From Clostridia bacterium (GTDB lineage: Bacteria; Bacillota; Clostridia; Lachnospirales; Lachnospiraceae), in contig CAJTAK010000020.1 in assembly GCA_910574255.1 (NCBI GenBank), positions 27,449-83,413 on the forward strand: a DNA stretch of 55,965 nt, read 5' to 3'. A model generated the notes under the pieces. The model saw only the letters and a list, made by a program, of their open reading frames with translations. It did no database searches and had not been told where the DNA came from. Within the stretch, counting starts at the first letter, position 1, and the number at the start of each line of letters is the position of its first letter. The position numbers and the translations under genes are program-made. Positions 33,189-42,090 of this stretch are shown piece after piece.

Positions 33189-34871
33189 ATGTATGTACCA
33201 AGTGTATTTTATCAGAGAGAAGAGGGGGTTGAGGTACCGGAGGGTACAACGCTTTTGGAAGCGGAGAGATTGGCCGGCCTGGTTACGGATGCCCCCTGTG
33301 GAGGAACCGGAACTTGCGGAAAATGTCAGGTGCTTGTGAATGGAAAAAAGATACGGGCGTGTAAGATGAAGGTTCGGGAAAATCTTAATGTGGATACAGC
33401 GGTATCCTCTTCTTCTGGAAATGCGGTCATATTAACAGGAGGCTTTTCCGGATCGGCTGTTCTCAAGCCGGGAATCGCAGTTCATCAGATTGAACTTAAG
33501 AAAACGGTGCCTGGGGATAAACGGTCAGATTGGGAGCGGTTGTTATAGATATTCGAGACGAAAAAAGGAATTATTGCTTTGCTGCTTTTGATATAGGAAC
33601 GACTACATTGGCAGGGTATCTTTTGGATGCAAAGGACGGTCGTGTGTCAGCGGTAGAAAGCAGGATGAATCCGCAGATACAGTATGGCGCTGACGTGATT
33701 ATGTGGTCGGATTATGCGCTTGCCTATGGGACAAAGGTACTGAGTGAGTGCATTCAAAGAGAATTGAATGATATGGTTGGGTGCCTTGTTAAACAGGCGG
33801 ATAAGGAACGAACGGATATTCTTCAGGTATGCGTTGTGGGAAATACCTGCATGCATCATTTGTTCCTGGGAATTTCCCCAGCATGGCAGCCGGCCGGCTG
33901 TTGGGCTGTGCGGTTCCGGACTTTTGGATCTGACGGCTCAGCTGCAGCAGCAGGGCCTGATGGATGAGAACGGGAATCTTGAAAGCGGTCAGGAAAATCC
34001 GAAGACTTTTCTTCTGGTGCCGCCAAAGGAATCAGGAAATGAACGAGGCGTGTATCTGACCCAAAAGGATATTCGGGAGATACAGCTTGCAAAGGCAGCC
34101 ATTGCTGCCGGAATCCGGATTTTGATGAAAACGCTTTCGGTGACAGAGGAAGAAATTTCCTGCCTTTATATTGCCGGGGCTTTTGGCAATTATATAGATC
34201 CCATCAGCGCAGGTATCGTTGGGTTGATTCCCCGGTCCCTGGTCAGCCGGATAAAGCCCATTGGAAATGCGGCGGGAGAGGGAGCCAGGATTGCGCTTTT
34301 AAATAAGGATGAACGGAATATGGCAGACAAGCTGGCGAAGAGCGTGCAATTTGTGGAGCTGGCAAAAGGGCAGGGCTTTTCTCAAGCTGCGCCCCTTGAC
34401 TGTCATACGATTGAATTGAAGCCGGAAGTGCGGCAGATGTGCGAGGCAAATAACTGCCGTATGTATGACAAGTGCTGGAGCTGTCCTCCGGGGTGCGGAA
34501 CGCTGGATGAATGCCGGGAAAAGGTTGTTCACTATCAACAGGGGATACTTGTACAGACTACCGGACTATTGGAAGATGATTTTGACGGCGAAGCCATGAT
34601 GGAAACTGAGGCGCTGCATAAAAAGCATTTTTATGAATTTGAAAAGATTCTAAGAGAACTGTATCCGGGCATGCTTCCTATTGGAGCCGGGTGCTGTACC
34701 AGATGTCAGAAGTGTACGTATCCGGATGAACCCTGCCGTTTTCCCAAAGAAGCATTTTCATCCATGGAGGCTTATGGCATTGTGGTTGCCAGGCTTTGTC
34801 AGGCAAATGGGCTGGCTTATTATTACGGGCCCTGTACGATTACTTATACGAGCTGTTATCTTCTGGAATAA
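33189..34871 (+). pseudogene. Corrinoid-protein reductive activator (RACE/ASKHA, DUF4445) with DUF2284 tail, broken
   Basis: 33189-33548 is a 2Fe-2S ferredoxin domain (APCGGTGTCGKCQVLV). It changes frame near 33540 into an ASKHA domain (AAFDIGTTTLAGYLLDAKDG, CVVGNTCMHHLFLGISP). Near 33885 the frame changes again and most of the middle of the ASKHA domain is missing. It resumes with GLCGSGLLDLTAQ, YIAGAFGNYIDP and IGNAAGEGARIALL, and ends in a Cys-rich DUF2284 domain (CWSCPPGCGTLDEC; CCTRCQKCTYPDEPC). Intact relatives reduce Co(II) corrinoid proteins with ATP in methyl transfer. Two frame changes and a deletion make this a pseudogene; a programmed frameshift at 33540 alone would be possible but not the deletion. 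Confidence 0.82.
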
Positions 34872-34875
34872 TTAT

Positions 34876-34908
34876 AAGCCGGGGAGCCAAAGGCCCCAGC
34901 TTTTTGTC
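34876..34908 (+). terminator. Terminator after the RACE pseudogene
   Basis: AGC-C-GGGG...CCCC-AGCT with a single bulge, then TTTTTG. Confidence 0.65.
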
Positions 34909-34939
34909 TGTGCTTTATATTTTGATAAAACTATATATA

Positions 34940-34953
34940 CGAACATATGTTTG
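34940..34953 (+). promoter_or_regulatory. LexA/SOS box candidate
   Basis: CGAACATATGTTTG agrees with the Gram-positive LexA consensus (CGAACRNRYGTTYC) in 13 of 14 positions. It overlaps a promoter-like TTGATA...TATGTT. It stands immediately before a 22-codon ORF at 34963-35031 (GTGATG context) and a broken 50-residue frame. Confidence 0.6.
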
Positions 34954-34962
34954 GATGATGTG

Positions 34963-35199
34963 ATGAAACGAAAAGAGGGATATGAAACCCAAGGCATAAA
35001 AGGTATGAAAAGCAGAACAGGAGGTGCATGAAGGATGGAGAATAAGATATATCTGTAGGCGATCTGGTTACGGCGGAATATTTTCAAGATGGAATATACG
35101 TGACACAGACGGGCTGTGTCACAAAGATAGACGAGACAGGCAGAGTATTAAAGCTGGAAAGACAAAAACTGGTATCAGTAGATCAGGTCATAGGATAAC
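34963..35199 (+). pseudogene. SOS-linked small ORF pair, second one frameshifted
   Basis: A 22-codon ORF (34963-35031, ending GMKSRTGGA) overlaps a second start by ATGA after AGGAGG. The second frame meets a stop after 5-7 codons. One base off, the sequence is open to 35199 and reads DISVGDLVTAEYFQDGIYVT.. and VTKIDETGRVLKLERQKLV. The later part recalls YolD-like proteins (short beta repeats after 'GxVxxID'), which often sit in SOS units with UmuC/DinB. A one-base deletion would explain it. The family call is weak. Confidence 0.4.
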
Positions 35200-35240
35200 C
35201 TGCCCGAAGAATAAGATAGAGAGAATAATATGATGCTATT

Positions 35241-35257
35241 GTCCGCATACTGCGGAC
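35241..35257 (+). promoter_or_regulatory. Perfect small hairpin before the Csp-like gene
   Basis: GTCCGCA-TAC-TGCGGAC, 7 bp, ending 12 nt before the ribosome site GCGGGGGA. Confidence 0.5.
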
Positions 35258-35279
35258 GATGACAAAGCGGGGGAAGACA

Positions 35280-36950
35280 ATGGCAGAAGATTGCAGAGAT
35301 AAGATTATGTCAGATGAGTATGTGGATTTTATATGGAAGTCAGACTACAATGTGAGAGAGCTTGAGCGTCTGTACCCTCAGTACTGTGTGCAGATTCTCA
35401 ATGATTTTTATGCTGTTTTTTATGTGGAGTCACGGATATTGGAGCAAAACCGTCTTCCCTACAGCTATGAGGTATTTCCTATACTCTATACGCTTCTGGA
35501 AAATGAGAGTCTGGAGAAAAGCGGCATTATGCAGCTTTTGGAGCATTCGGTACTGCAGCTTCGGGGGGAGGGCGTGATTGTCGGTGTCATCGATACGGGA
35601 ATCGACTACACCAATGACTGCTTCAAAAATATGGATGGCACCACCCGGATTCTGGAGATCTGGGATCAGGCGGATCAGAGTGGCCGCCTTCCGGAGGGAA
35701 TCGGTTACGGAAGTGTTTATAGTCAGGAAGAAATCAACCAGGCGTTGGCAAGTGATGATCCATTTTCCGTGGTGCCAACCAGGGATGAATCGGGACACGG
35801 CACACAGGTTGCCAGCATAGCGGCGGGAAGCGTAGACGACAGCCGGGGGTGGACGGGGGCGGCTCCCATGGCGGATCTGGCTGTGGTTAAGCTAAAGCCT
35901 GCCAAAAAGCGTCTGATGCGGTACTACATGGTCCGTCCGGATGCTGAGGCTTATCAGGAAAATGACATTATGATGGGTGTCCGCTACTTAAACGAGCTGG
36001 CCTTTCGGGAAAAAAAGCCATTGGCTCTTTGTATTGCTCTTGGAAGCAACCGGGGCGGTCACGAGGGGACGACACCCCTTTCCGCCACCCTCAATGCAGT
36101 AGGTGCCCGTTCTGGTCGTTGTGTAGTGATTGCCGGAGGAAATGAAGCCAACCAGGGACATCATTTTTACGGAAATCTTAAGGACGGCCGTCCCTATGAA
36201 GAGGTGGAGCTTCGTGTTGCGGAGGGAGAATACGGGCTTGCCATGGAGCTCTGGAGCAGTACGCCGGATCTTCTGTCCATCTCCATGATTTCACCATCGG
36301 GAGAAGAGATTCCCCGGATAAGCTCAAGCCTGATAGGACAGCAGTATAACTTTATTTTTGAACGGACCGTAGTGTATATTGATTTTCAGGCCCTTGATCC
36401 CAACAGTGGAGAAGAACTGATTCTGATTCGCATGTACGCACCCTCACCGGGGGTATGGAGACTGAGAGTGTACGGAACGAGCATCATTCACGGTATTTAC
36501 AACATCTGGCTTCCGGTAAAGGGATTTATATCAGAGGGGACTGTTTTTCCCAATTCCAATCCGGACATTACCCTTACTTCTCCGGCCAATGCGGAGACAC
36601 CGATTGCAGTGGCTGGCTATCAGGTCCAGAATGACAGCATCTACATAGCGTCCAGCCGGGGCTACACCCGGAGAGGGCGTATCAAGCCGGATATTGCGGC
36701 TCCCGGTGTGGAGGTGTGCGGCTTTGAGCCGGGAAACCGGATTGCCTGCCTGACGGGAACCAGTGCGGCGGCAGCCATAGCAGCAGGGGCGGCAGCACTT
36801 CTTCTGGAATGGGGGATTGTGCGGAATAACCGCCCGTCTATGGGGACCTTTGAGATCAAGCAGTTAATGATCCGGGGGGCCAGACGGGATCCTAGGGATC
36901 TTTATCCGAACCGATCCTGGGGGTCATATGCTATTATTGTGCTAAGTTAG
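35280..36950 (+). CDS. Csp-like S8 peptidase, 3' end replaced by mobile DNA
   Basis: A 556-residue subtilisin. An N-terminal prodomain-like region (1-95) is followed by catalytic Asp in GVIDTGIDY near 104, His in SGHGTQVA near 175 and Ser in LTGTSAAAAIAAG near 500. A jelly-roll insert between the His and Ser parts (LELWSSTPDLLSISMISPSGEE and following) matches the Csp germination proteases and their relatives in Clostridia. No signal peptide. Relatives usually end ...NRxWGYGxLD.Y.AF. Here the wording stops at NRSWG and continues SYAIIVLS then stop, so the last 10-20 residues come from inserted DNA. It may still fold. The ATG at 35280 is preferred over 35259 because GCGGGGGA lies just upstream. 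Confidence 0.85.
   Translation: MAEDCRDKIMSDEYVDFIWKSDYNVRELERLYPQYCVQILNDFYAVFYVESRILEQNRLPYSYEVFPILYTLLENESLEKSGIMQLLEHSVLQLRGEGVIVGVIDTGIDYTNDCFKNMDGTTRILEIWDQADQSGRLPEGIGYGSVYSQEEINQALASDDPFSVVPTRDESGHGTQVASIAAGSVDDSRGWTGAAPMADLAVVKLKPAKKRLMRYYMVRPDAEAYQENDIMMGVRYLNELAFREKKPLALCIALGSNRGGHEGTTPLSATLNAVGARSGRCVVIAGGNEANQGHHFYGNLKDGRPYEEVELRVAEGEYGLAMELWSSTPDLLSISMISPSGEEIPRISSSLIGQQYNFIFERTVVYIDFQALDPNSGEELILIRMYAPSPGVWRLRVYGTSIIHGIYNIWLPVKGFISEGTVFPNSNPDITLTSPANAETPIAVAGYQVQNDSIYIASSRGYTRRGRIKPDIAAPGVEVCGFEPGNRIACLTGTSAAAAIAAGAAALLLEWGIVRNNRPSMGTFEIKQLMIRGARRDPRDLYPNRSWGSYAIIVLS
36918..36932 (+). other. Probable left attachment junction (attL) of the integrated element
   Basis: The Csp-like coding sequence loses family resemblance right after TCCTGGGG (codons for SWG). 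The next gene inward is a large serine recombinase with its 3' end toward the junction, the usual place for an integrase at an element end. The matching right end, with the missing end of the peptidase gene, was not found in the window. Confidence 0.5.
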
Positions 36951-37127
36951 TAAGAAGCCAGTAAAATCAAGGGTTTCCACTGATTTAGTCCTAAGTAAAA
37001 ACGGCTGTGCAAACAGCAAAAAATGATCGAAACGGACCTGTTTTGAATCATGAAGCCAAAAATGAAGCAAAGTACAGTTTACAAGGGACTACACAAGGTA
37101 ACGGTCTGACGGGCGCTGATATGCCCG

Positions 37128-38639
37128 TCAGATTTTCCATGTGATGTTTAAGCTGTCGCTTGTGGCGGCAATGGTGGTAATCATCAAATCCACCACCCGC
37201 CGCTTGTCGTCAAAGGATACGTTCTTCCAAGTGTCGAGGTAGCCGGAAATCTGGCTGACCTGTTCCGGGCTGATGGCTTCCACGGTCAACTCCGCCATCT
37301 TCGCCAGAAGTTCCTGCTTGCGTCCGTCCAGTTCGGCTATCTTCACATTCACATAGGAGAGCAGCACATTATTTGCGCCTGTCAGACTGTCCAGCAACTT
37401 TTCAATCTCGCTATCCACATGGGCAAGTTCCACTTGCAGGGCGGTGATTTTGGGATTGGCCTTTGCCGCTTTCTTCCTGCCCGTCAGTGTCTTGTAGCTG
37501 TCCAGCTTTTTCACCATCTGCCGATACACCACCGCTTCCAGTTCCGCCGTGATGATTTTCCCACAGCCGGGACAGCTTTTGTTGTCCAGCCGTTTCGTAC
37601 AGCGGAGGTACTGTCTGCCGGAGGGATTGAAGATACTCATAAGGGCGTACCCGCAGTTCCCGCACTTGATTTTCCCCGCCAGCCATGTATGGGTGGCTTT
37701 CCGGGCGGACTGGATTTTCATGTTGTTCATCAGCTTCTTGCGGCAGGTCAGCCATATATCCGAGGGGACAATCCCCTCATGGGGCGCAAGCACCAGCATT
37801 TGGTCTTTCAGGCTTTGGGCCTTGCCCGGCTTCACATCCCGGCCTTGATAGAGATAACACCCGTTCATGCCCGTGAAGTCGGCGGCGTCATTGACAAGCA
37901 CCGTCCCCTGGCTCTTGAAAAACTCGTACACATCCAAGTCCGCCTGCACATAGACGGGGTTGCGTAACATCTGCGCCAGCGTGGGGCGTATCAGTTCCCG
38001 GCCATTAAATAAAATGCCCTGTTCCGCAAAGTGCCGGGTAATGTCCCCATAGGAAGTTGTCGGCTCGGCGTACATTTCAAACATCAGCCGGATATTTGCC
38101 GCTTCCTCCGGCTTCACTACCAGCCGCTTTGTGTTGATACCGTCCATCTTGATTGGCTCCGTATGGAAGCCGTAGGGGGCTTTCCCGCCCATCTTGAAGC
38201 CCCGCTGGCTGCGGGAATAATAAGCGTCCGTCACCCGCTTCTGTATCGTTTCCCGTTCCAACTGTGCGAACACGATACAGATATTCAGCATGGCCCGGCC
38301 CATGGGCGTGGAGGTATCAAACTTTTCCGTGGAAGAAACAAACTCCACATTGTACTGCTGGAACAGTTCCATCATGTTGGCAAAATCCAGAATGGAACGG
38401 CTGATACGGTCAAGTTTGTAGACAATGACTTTTGCTATCAGGCCCTTTTTAATATCCCGCACCAACTCTTGAAATTTCGGGCGGTCTGTGTTTTTGCCGC
38501 TGTATCCTTTATCTGTGTATTCCCTGCAACTACCGCCTTTCAATTCGTATTTGCAAAACTCAATCTGGCTTTCAATGGAAATGCTGTCCTTTTTGTCTAC
38601 CGATTGTCTTGCATAGATTGCGTCTATCCGATTATTCAT
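37128..38639 (-). CDS. Large serine recombinase
   Basis: A 503-residue integrase. The resolvase domain has YARQSVDKKDSISIESQI with the catalytic Ser in RQS near residue 13 and YKLDRISRS near 74. The recombinase domain (APYGFHTEP... onward) and the zinc-ribbon domain CGNCGYALMS...CTKRLDNKSCPGCG near 335-370 are complete, followed by a long coiled coil near 400-460 (the piece that controls directionality in this class). It inserts and excises its element at a specific site using a serine-linked break. Last gene of a minus-strand run with mob and rep genes. GC is higher than that of the chromosomal neighbours, indicating a foreign origin. Confidence 0.94.
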   Translation of the reverse strand: MNNRIDAIYARQSVDKKDSISIESQIEFCKYELKGGSCREYTDKGYSGKNTDRPKFQELVRDIKKGLIAKVIVYKLDRISRSILDFANMMELFQQYNVEFVSSTEKFDTSTPMGRAMLNICIVFAQLERETIQKRVTDAYYSRSQRGFKMGGKAPYGFHTEPIKMDGINTKRLVVKPEEAANIRLMFEMYAEPTTSYGDITRHFAEQGILFNGRELIRPTLAQMLRNPVYVQADLDVYEFFKSQGTVLVNDAADFTGMNGCYLYQGRDVKPGKAQSLKDQMLVLAPHEGIVPSDIWLTCRKKLMNNMKIQSARKATHTWLAGKIKCGNCGYALMSIFNPSGRQYLRCTKRLDNKSCPGCGKIITAELEAVVYRQMVKKLDSYKTLTGRKKAAKANPKITALQVELAHVDSEIEKLLDSLTGANNVLLSYVNVKIAELDGRKQELLAKMAELTVEAISPEQVSQISGYLDTWKNVSFDDKRRVVDLMITTIAATSDSLNITWKI

Positions 38640-38733
38640 ATTGTCGCTCCTTTTCTTAAAAAAGAAACGGAGCTGCTGACAGTCTTATTATACCGCCAAC
38701 AGCCCCGTAAATCAATGATGTGGCTGGAAAAAC

Positions 38734-38946
38734 TTACGCCCCGGCTTCCTCTTTCTGCCGCTTGTCGGCGTACTTGCGGAACACCTCATAAAGCTGCTGT
38801 TCCAGTTCCCGGCGTTTGGCCGCTTCCTGCTCCGGTGTAAATACCGGGGAGAGATTTTCCAGCGTGATTTCCTTTCCTTGAAAAGTCACGATTTCTGTTT
38901 CCTTTTTGTATCTGATATTCGTTATAAAATCACCTTTCCTTTCCAT
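38734..38946 (-). CDS. Small element protein, hypothetical
   Basis: Up to 70 residues: a beta part (NIRYKKETEIVTFQGKEITL) then a helical Arg/Glu-rich part (RELEQQLYEVFRKYADKRQK). It overlaps the end of the relaxase gene by 17 nt if the ATG at 38946 is used. The real start may lie later, after AAAGGAAAGG, where no ATG exists. Such small proteins are standard between mob and recombinase genes in mobilizable elements of gut Firmicutes. Function unknown. Confidence 0.6.
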   Translation of the reverse strand: MERKGDFITNIRYKKETEIVTFQGKEITLENLSPVFTPEQEAAKRRELEQQLYEVFRKYADKRQKEEAGA

Positions 38947-39871
38947 AGTTCGGTTGCCGCTTCAACTCTGCCAGCACTTCCGGGGGAATACGGCCTACTA
39001 ACCGCTGAATGTTGTGTAACTCGCTTTCCAGCTTTGCCCGTTCTATAACGCCTTTCATCTTGTCTTTTTCGCTGGCTTTAGCTCTCGCTTCCAATGTTTC
39101 ATTTTCCGCCAAAAGGTCATTTATCGTGACCTTATATTTCTTCAACTGGCCGGAAAAATTCTCCATCTGCGGGAACCACTTTTTCAGCAGAGCATGGGCT
39201 TCCGCTTTCTTTTTTCCGGCGTTCAGTGGGGTAATGCTGTCCAACACCGTTTCAATGGCTCTGGCCTGTTTGGAGAGGTTGACCGCCTGCTTGAAAAGCC
39301 GGGTTGGGATATGCTTCCGGCCTGTCTTGCTTGCGCTCTCCCCACGCTCCAAGTCGGGGTACTTCTCCACCATATAGGCGTGAAAATCGTCCTGCCACTT
39401 TGTCAGATTGGCTCGGTTGCCTATGATTTCTTTGGCGCACAGGCGGTTGTCTTTCGTCAGCGGTACAAAGGTCAAGTGCAGGTGGGGCGTTTTCTCGTCC
39501 ATGTGTACCACCGCTGATACGATATTCTCCCGGCCTACCCGGTCAATGAGGAAGTCCGCTGCCCGCTGGAAGTAGGCCGCTATCTCCTTTGGGGACTTGC
39601 CCTTGAAAAACTCCGGGCTGGCGGTTATGAGGGTATCGACAAAGCGTGTGCTGTCTTTCCTCGTTCTGCACCCAGCCTGTTCAATACGACTCTGAATGAA
39701 ATGGTAGTAGCGGCCCTCCGGCTTGACGATATGGAAATTGTACTTGCTCCGACTGGTGTCAATGTCCGGGTTGCTGGCGTACTGCTCTTTCTTCCGTTCG
39801 TGGTGGGCTTCCAGCGGCCCCGCCGGGTGGCCCTTGTGCTTCTCAAAACGCAAAATTGCGTGTTGTGCCAT
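38930..39871 (-). CDS. MobV-type (Pre/Mob) relaxase
   Basis: A 313-residue relaxase. The N terminus MAQHAILRFEKHKGHP is the Pre/Mob opening, and VHMDEKTPHLHLTFVPLT near 123 is the metal-binding HxDExxPHxH motif III. The C-terminal 100 residues are coiled coil (LKKYKVTINDLLAENETLEA). It nicks the element's oriT and leads the strand into a recipient using a helper conjugation system. The start at 39871 is chosen because AAAGGAG lies 6-7 nt upstream; the frame open further up to 40168 is translated leftover of the repA end. It is smaller than many Mob proteins (about 400) but the catalytic part is whole. Confidence 0.9.
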   Translation of the reverse strand: MAQHAILRFEKHKGHPAGPLEAHHERKKEQYASNPDIDTSRSKYNFHIVKPEGRYYHFIQSRIEQAGCRTRKDSTRFVDTLITASPEFFKGKSPKEIAAYFQRAADFLIDRVGRENIVSAVVHMDEKTPHLHLTFVPLTKDNRLCAKEIIGNRANLTKWQDDFHAYMVEKYPDLERGESASKTGRKHIPTRLFKQAVNLSKQARAIETVLDSITPLNAGKKKAEAHALLKKWFPQMENFSGQLKKYKVTINDLLAENETLEARAKASEKDKMKGVIERAKLESELHNIQRLVGRIPPEVLAELKRQPNYGKER

Positions 39872-39897
39872 TGAACTCCTTTCCCCATTCCATTCCT

Positions 39898-40035
39898 TTC
39901 CGGCGGGTTTTCCCGCCGAAATATCTCTGATAGGATTGGAATGGAATCGATATAAATAGATGGTTTTAATCTCTGTATTTCTATATATCGTCCGGTTTCC
40001 GTACTCCAAGAGGATTGATTTTCGTACTTGTAGGG
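39898..40035 (-). other. Possible oriT region upstream of the relaxase
   Basis: It contains CGGCGGG-TTTT-CCCGCCG (39901-39918) and CGTAC-TTGTAG-GGTACG (near 40032), two hairpins just upstream of mob, where MobV-family oriTs usually lie. No nick-site consensus could be confirmed. Confidence 0.3.
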
Positions 40036-40043
40036 TACGGTTT

Positions 40044-40439
40044 TCATCCCTCCGGCGTACCGCAGCCGGACTTCTTGAAGTCGGTGTTTGGAACCGCTTC
40101 ATAGGATTTTGGGTAAATGCGGTTGGGTTTTCCACAGCCCTGTTTCTGTATTTCCACCAGCCCCGCATACTGCAACTCCCGCAGGGTATTCACCGCCTTC
40201 TGCCGCCCACAGTGGAGCAGAGCGACCACCTCGCAGATGGGGTAATACAGGTAAATCCGCCCATATTCGTCCGCCCACCCGTTTTTCCGGGATAACTCCG
40301 CCCGCCGCAGGATAAAGGCGTACAGCACCTTCGCTTCGTTGGACAGGGGCTTGAATGATGGGGCTTCAAAAAGGAAATTGGGGAGCCGGGTGAAGCTGAT
40401 GACTTTCTCCGGCTGGTGAATGTAAATCGTGTTTGTCAT
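40044..40439 (-). CDS. RepA N-terminal domain protein, short
   Basis: A 131-residue protein: FTRLPNFLFEAPSFKPLSNEAKVLYAFILRRAELS and YPICEVVALLHCGRQKAVNTLRELQ are typical of the winged-helix RepA-N replication initiators of Firmicutes elements. Family members run to 250-300 residues with a variable middle and a C-terminal domain. Here a stop comes right after the N-terminal domain (GCGTPEG), and the continued sequence up to mob still resembles the usual linker repeats (ENRTLQVRKS; EYGNRTIYRNTEI). So the gene is probably truncated by a nonsense change or deletion and may bind DNA without starting replication. Confidence 0.8.
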   Translation of the reverse strand: MTNTIYIHQPEKVISFTRLPNFLFEAPSFKPLSNEAKVLYAFILRRAELSRKNGWADEYGRIYLYYPICEVVALLHCGRQKAVNTLRELQYAGLVEIQKQGCGKPNRIYPKSYEAVPNTDFKKSGCGTPEG

Positions 40440-40550
40440 AGCGTGTTTTGTGGACGGTTAGAAGCCCGTTTTCCGGGGTGGGCGATAAAACATACCGCCC
40501 GCCCCGGTTTTGGGCTTGCGGAGCCTTGCAAATCAAGGCTTTTCCCCGCC

Positions 40551-40964
40551 TTAACTGTCCACAGCAGACCTCCTTTTCCGTTCACTTTCTGTTTTCTGCC
40601 GCCTGTGTACTCTGGCGGCGCAGTTCGGGCAGTATTTGCCCCGGTTGGATTTTGGCACATAGGGCTTTCCGCAGACCGAGCAGCGTTTCAAAGCACAGTC
40701 ACGGTAAATCTCCGCTTCCAGCGTCCTATCCAGCGGCAAGACCGCCCAGCGGAACCACTTGCAGCAGACGGAGAATGTAATCATCTGCGGACAGGTGCAG
40801 GTGTCGCCATCGTCCAGCGCAAAGCAGTTTCCACCACCACAGTTGCAGCACTCCCGGCGGATCAGGCTGCTGGCCCGCTTCCTCTGCGCCGGGGTCATGC
40901 GGTAGGGGAAGCTGTCCGGCCTGTGTTCCAGCGGTGGCAAATGTTGATAGGGTCTTTCTTTCAT
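40551..40964 (-). CDS. Cysteine-rich VLP domain protein
   Basis: A 137-residue protein with many Cys residues: RRECCNCGGGNCFAL near 37, CTCPQMI near 56, SVCCKWFRWAVLPLD near 64 and a zinc-knuckle end with CSVCGKPYVP..RGKYCPNCAARVHRR near 94. This is the 'cysteine-rich VLP' family seen upstream of repA in Tn1549-like and mobilizable elements; it likely binds DNA or RNA through zinc. GGAGGGAG precedes the ATG on the minus strand. First gene of the minus-strand run. Confidence 0.82.
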   Translation of the reverse strand: MKERPYQHLPPLEHRPDSFPYRMTPAQRKRASSLIRRECCNCGGGNCFALDDGDTCTCPQMITFSVCCKWFRWAVLPLDRTLEAEIYRDCALKRCSVCGKPYVPKSNRGKYCPNCAARVHRRQKTESERKRRSAVDS

Positions 40965-41239
40965 GCACTCCCTCCGTTGTTCTTCTTGCTGCCGTTTTCC
41001 CCGAAAAGGCTTCCTGCCCCATTCCTGCGGCGTGTTCCGGCGTTGGTACGCTCACCCTCTCTGGTCACGGTGTCCAGAAGCGGGGTCACAGCACACTTCC
41101 CCAGCCGGGGTATTCCTTTTCAGACGGTCATTTAGTTTTCAAGAGGCTTGTCCATCGATGAACTATCTCAAGTGTATACTTTTTTGATTGCCTGTGCCGT
41201 ATATCCAAGAGGTAGGAAATCAGCCCGGAAAACTCGCTA

Positions 41240-41268
41240 TTTCCACGCTCTCGGAATTGTGGTATAAT
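41240..41268 (+). promoter_or_regulatory. Promoter of the MBL/XRE cargo genes
   Basis: TTTCCA, 17 nt, TATAAT with an extended -10 (TGG before it). The 40965-41334 gap holds this and the divergent start region of the minus-strand genes. Confidence 0.6.
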
Positions 41269-41334
41269 GGGAAAATACAGAACAGTAAATTGAAAGTTGA
41301 CGCCGATGAAAATAAATGAAAAGAGAGAACATCT

Positions 41335-42054
41335 ATGCTCAATGCAGGAAGCAGGATAGTAAATAATTGGATATATCCTATTGACAACGGCTATGTACTG
41401 ATTGATACAGGGTATGAAAGAGGATTTGCACATTTCAAAAAGCAACTGGCAAAGATGCAAATAGCCCCTCAACAGATACGATATATTTTTCTGACACACG
41501 CTCACGATGACCATGCAGGCTATTTGAATGAAATACTCTCGGAATGCTCTGACATTCAAATCGTTATGAGTGACAAGGCGTTAGAAAGATTATATAAAGG
41601 GCAAAACTCTTTTCATGGCGGTTGCACAACCAAGATTGCCTTGCTCTTTTGTTTCTTAATGAAATTTGTTGGCAAGGGCAAGCATTTGTTTCCTCCAATA
41701 ACGCAAGAATATTCATGTAGATGTATTCAAGTGACCGAACAAAACCGTAAGCAAGTGGAACTTTTATTGCAAGGAAAAATCATTGATACTCCCGGTCACA
41801 CCGCCGATTCCATATCTCTTTTAACTAATGACGGTTCTCTATTCTGCGGCGACGCTGCTATGAACGGATTGCCAAGTTTACACAGAATAACTATTTGGGC
41901 GGAGGATAAAACGGATTTCCTAAAATCTTGGGAAACAATCATCGCACTTAGACCAAATCTAATATATCCGGGACATGGCAAGCCGTTTGGATATGACGAC
42001 CTTAAAATAAATCTAAAGCGGGCAAAAAATATGGAATTATTACCGATTCACTAA
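41335..42054 (+). CDS. MBL-fold metallo-hydrolase
   Basis: A 239-residue metallo-beta-lactamase fold protein. THAHDDHAGYL near residue 62 is the zinc-binding HxHxDH loop; DTPGHTADSISLL near 153 and CGDAAMNG near 173 supply further His and Asp ligands; YPGHGKPF near 220 supplies the last His. It hydrolyses an unknown ester, thioester or lactone. No signal peptide. It rides in the mobile element next to an XRE regulator 36 nt downstream. AAAGAGAG before the ATG is a modest ribosome site. Confidence 0.87.
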   Translation: MLNAGSRIVNNWIYPIDNGYVLIDTGYERGFAHFKKQLAKMQIAPQQIRYIFLTHAHDDHAGYLNEILSECSDIQIVMSDKALERLYKGQNSFHGGCTTKIALLFCFLMKFVGKGKHLFPPITQEYSCRCIQVTEQNRKQVELLLQGKIIDTPGHTADSISLLTNDGSLFCGDAAMNGLPSLHRITIWAEDKTDFLKSWETIIALRPNLIYPGHGKPFGYDDLKINLKRAKNMELLPIH

Positions 42055-42090
42055 CTTCCGATTTATCGAACAGACAAGGAGGGCGAGAAA

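Noticed and set aside
37419..38840. Plus-strand ORFs opposite the serine recombinase
   Set aside because: High-GC antisense shadows with no domain, codon sense or ribosome site.
39872..40168. 99-residue N-terminal extension of the relaxase
   Set aside because: It is the read-through sequence after repA; the ribosome site and the Pre/Mob opening MAQHAILRFE mark the start at 39871.
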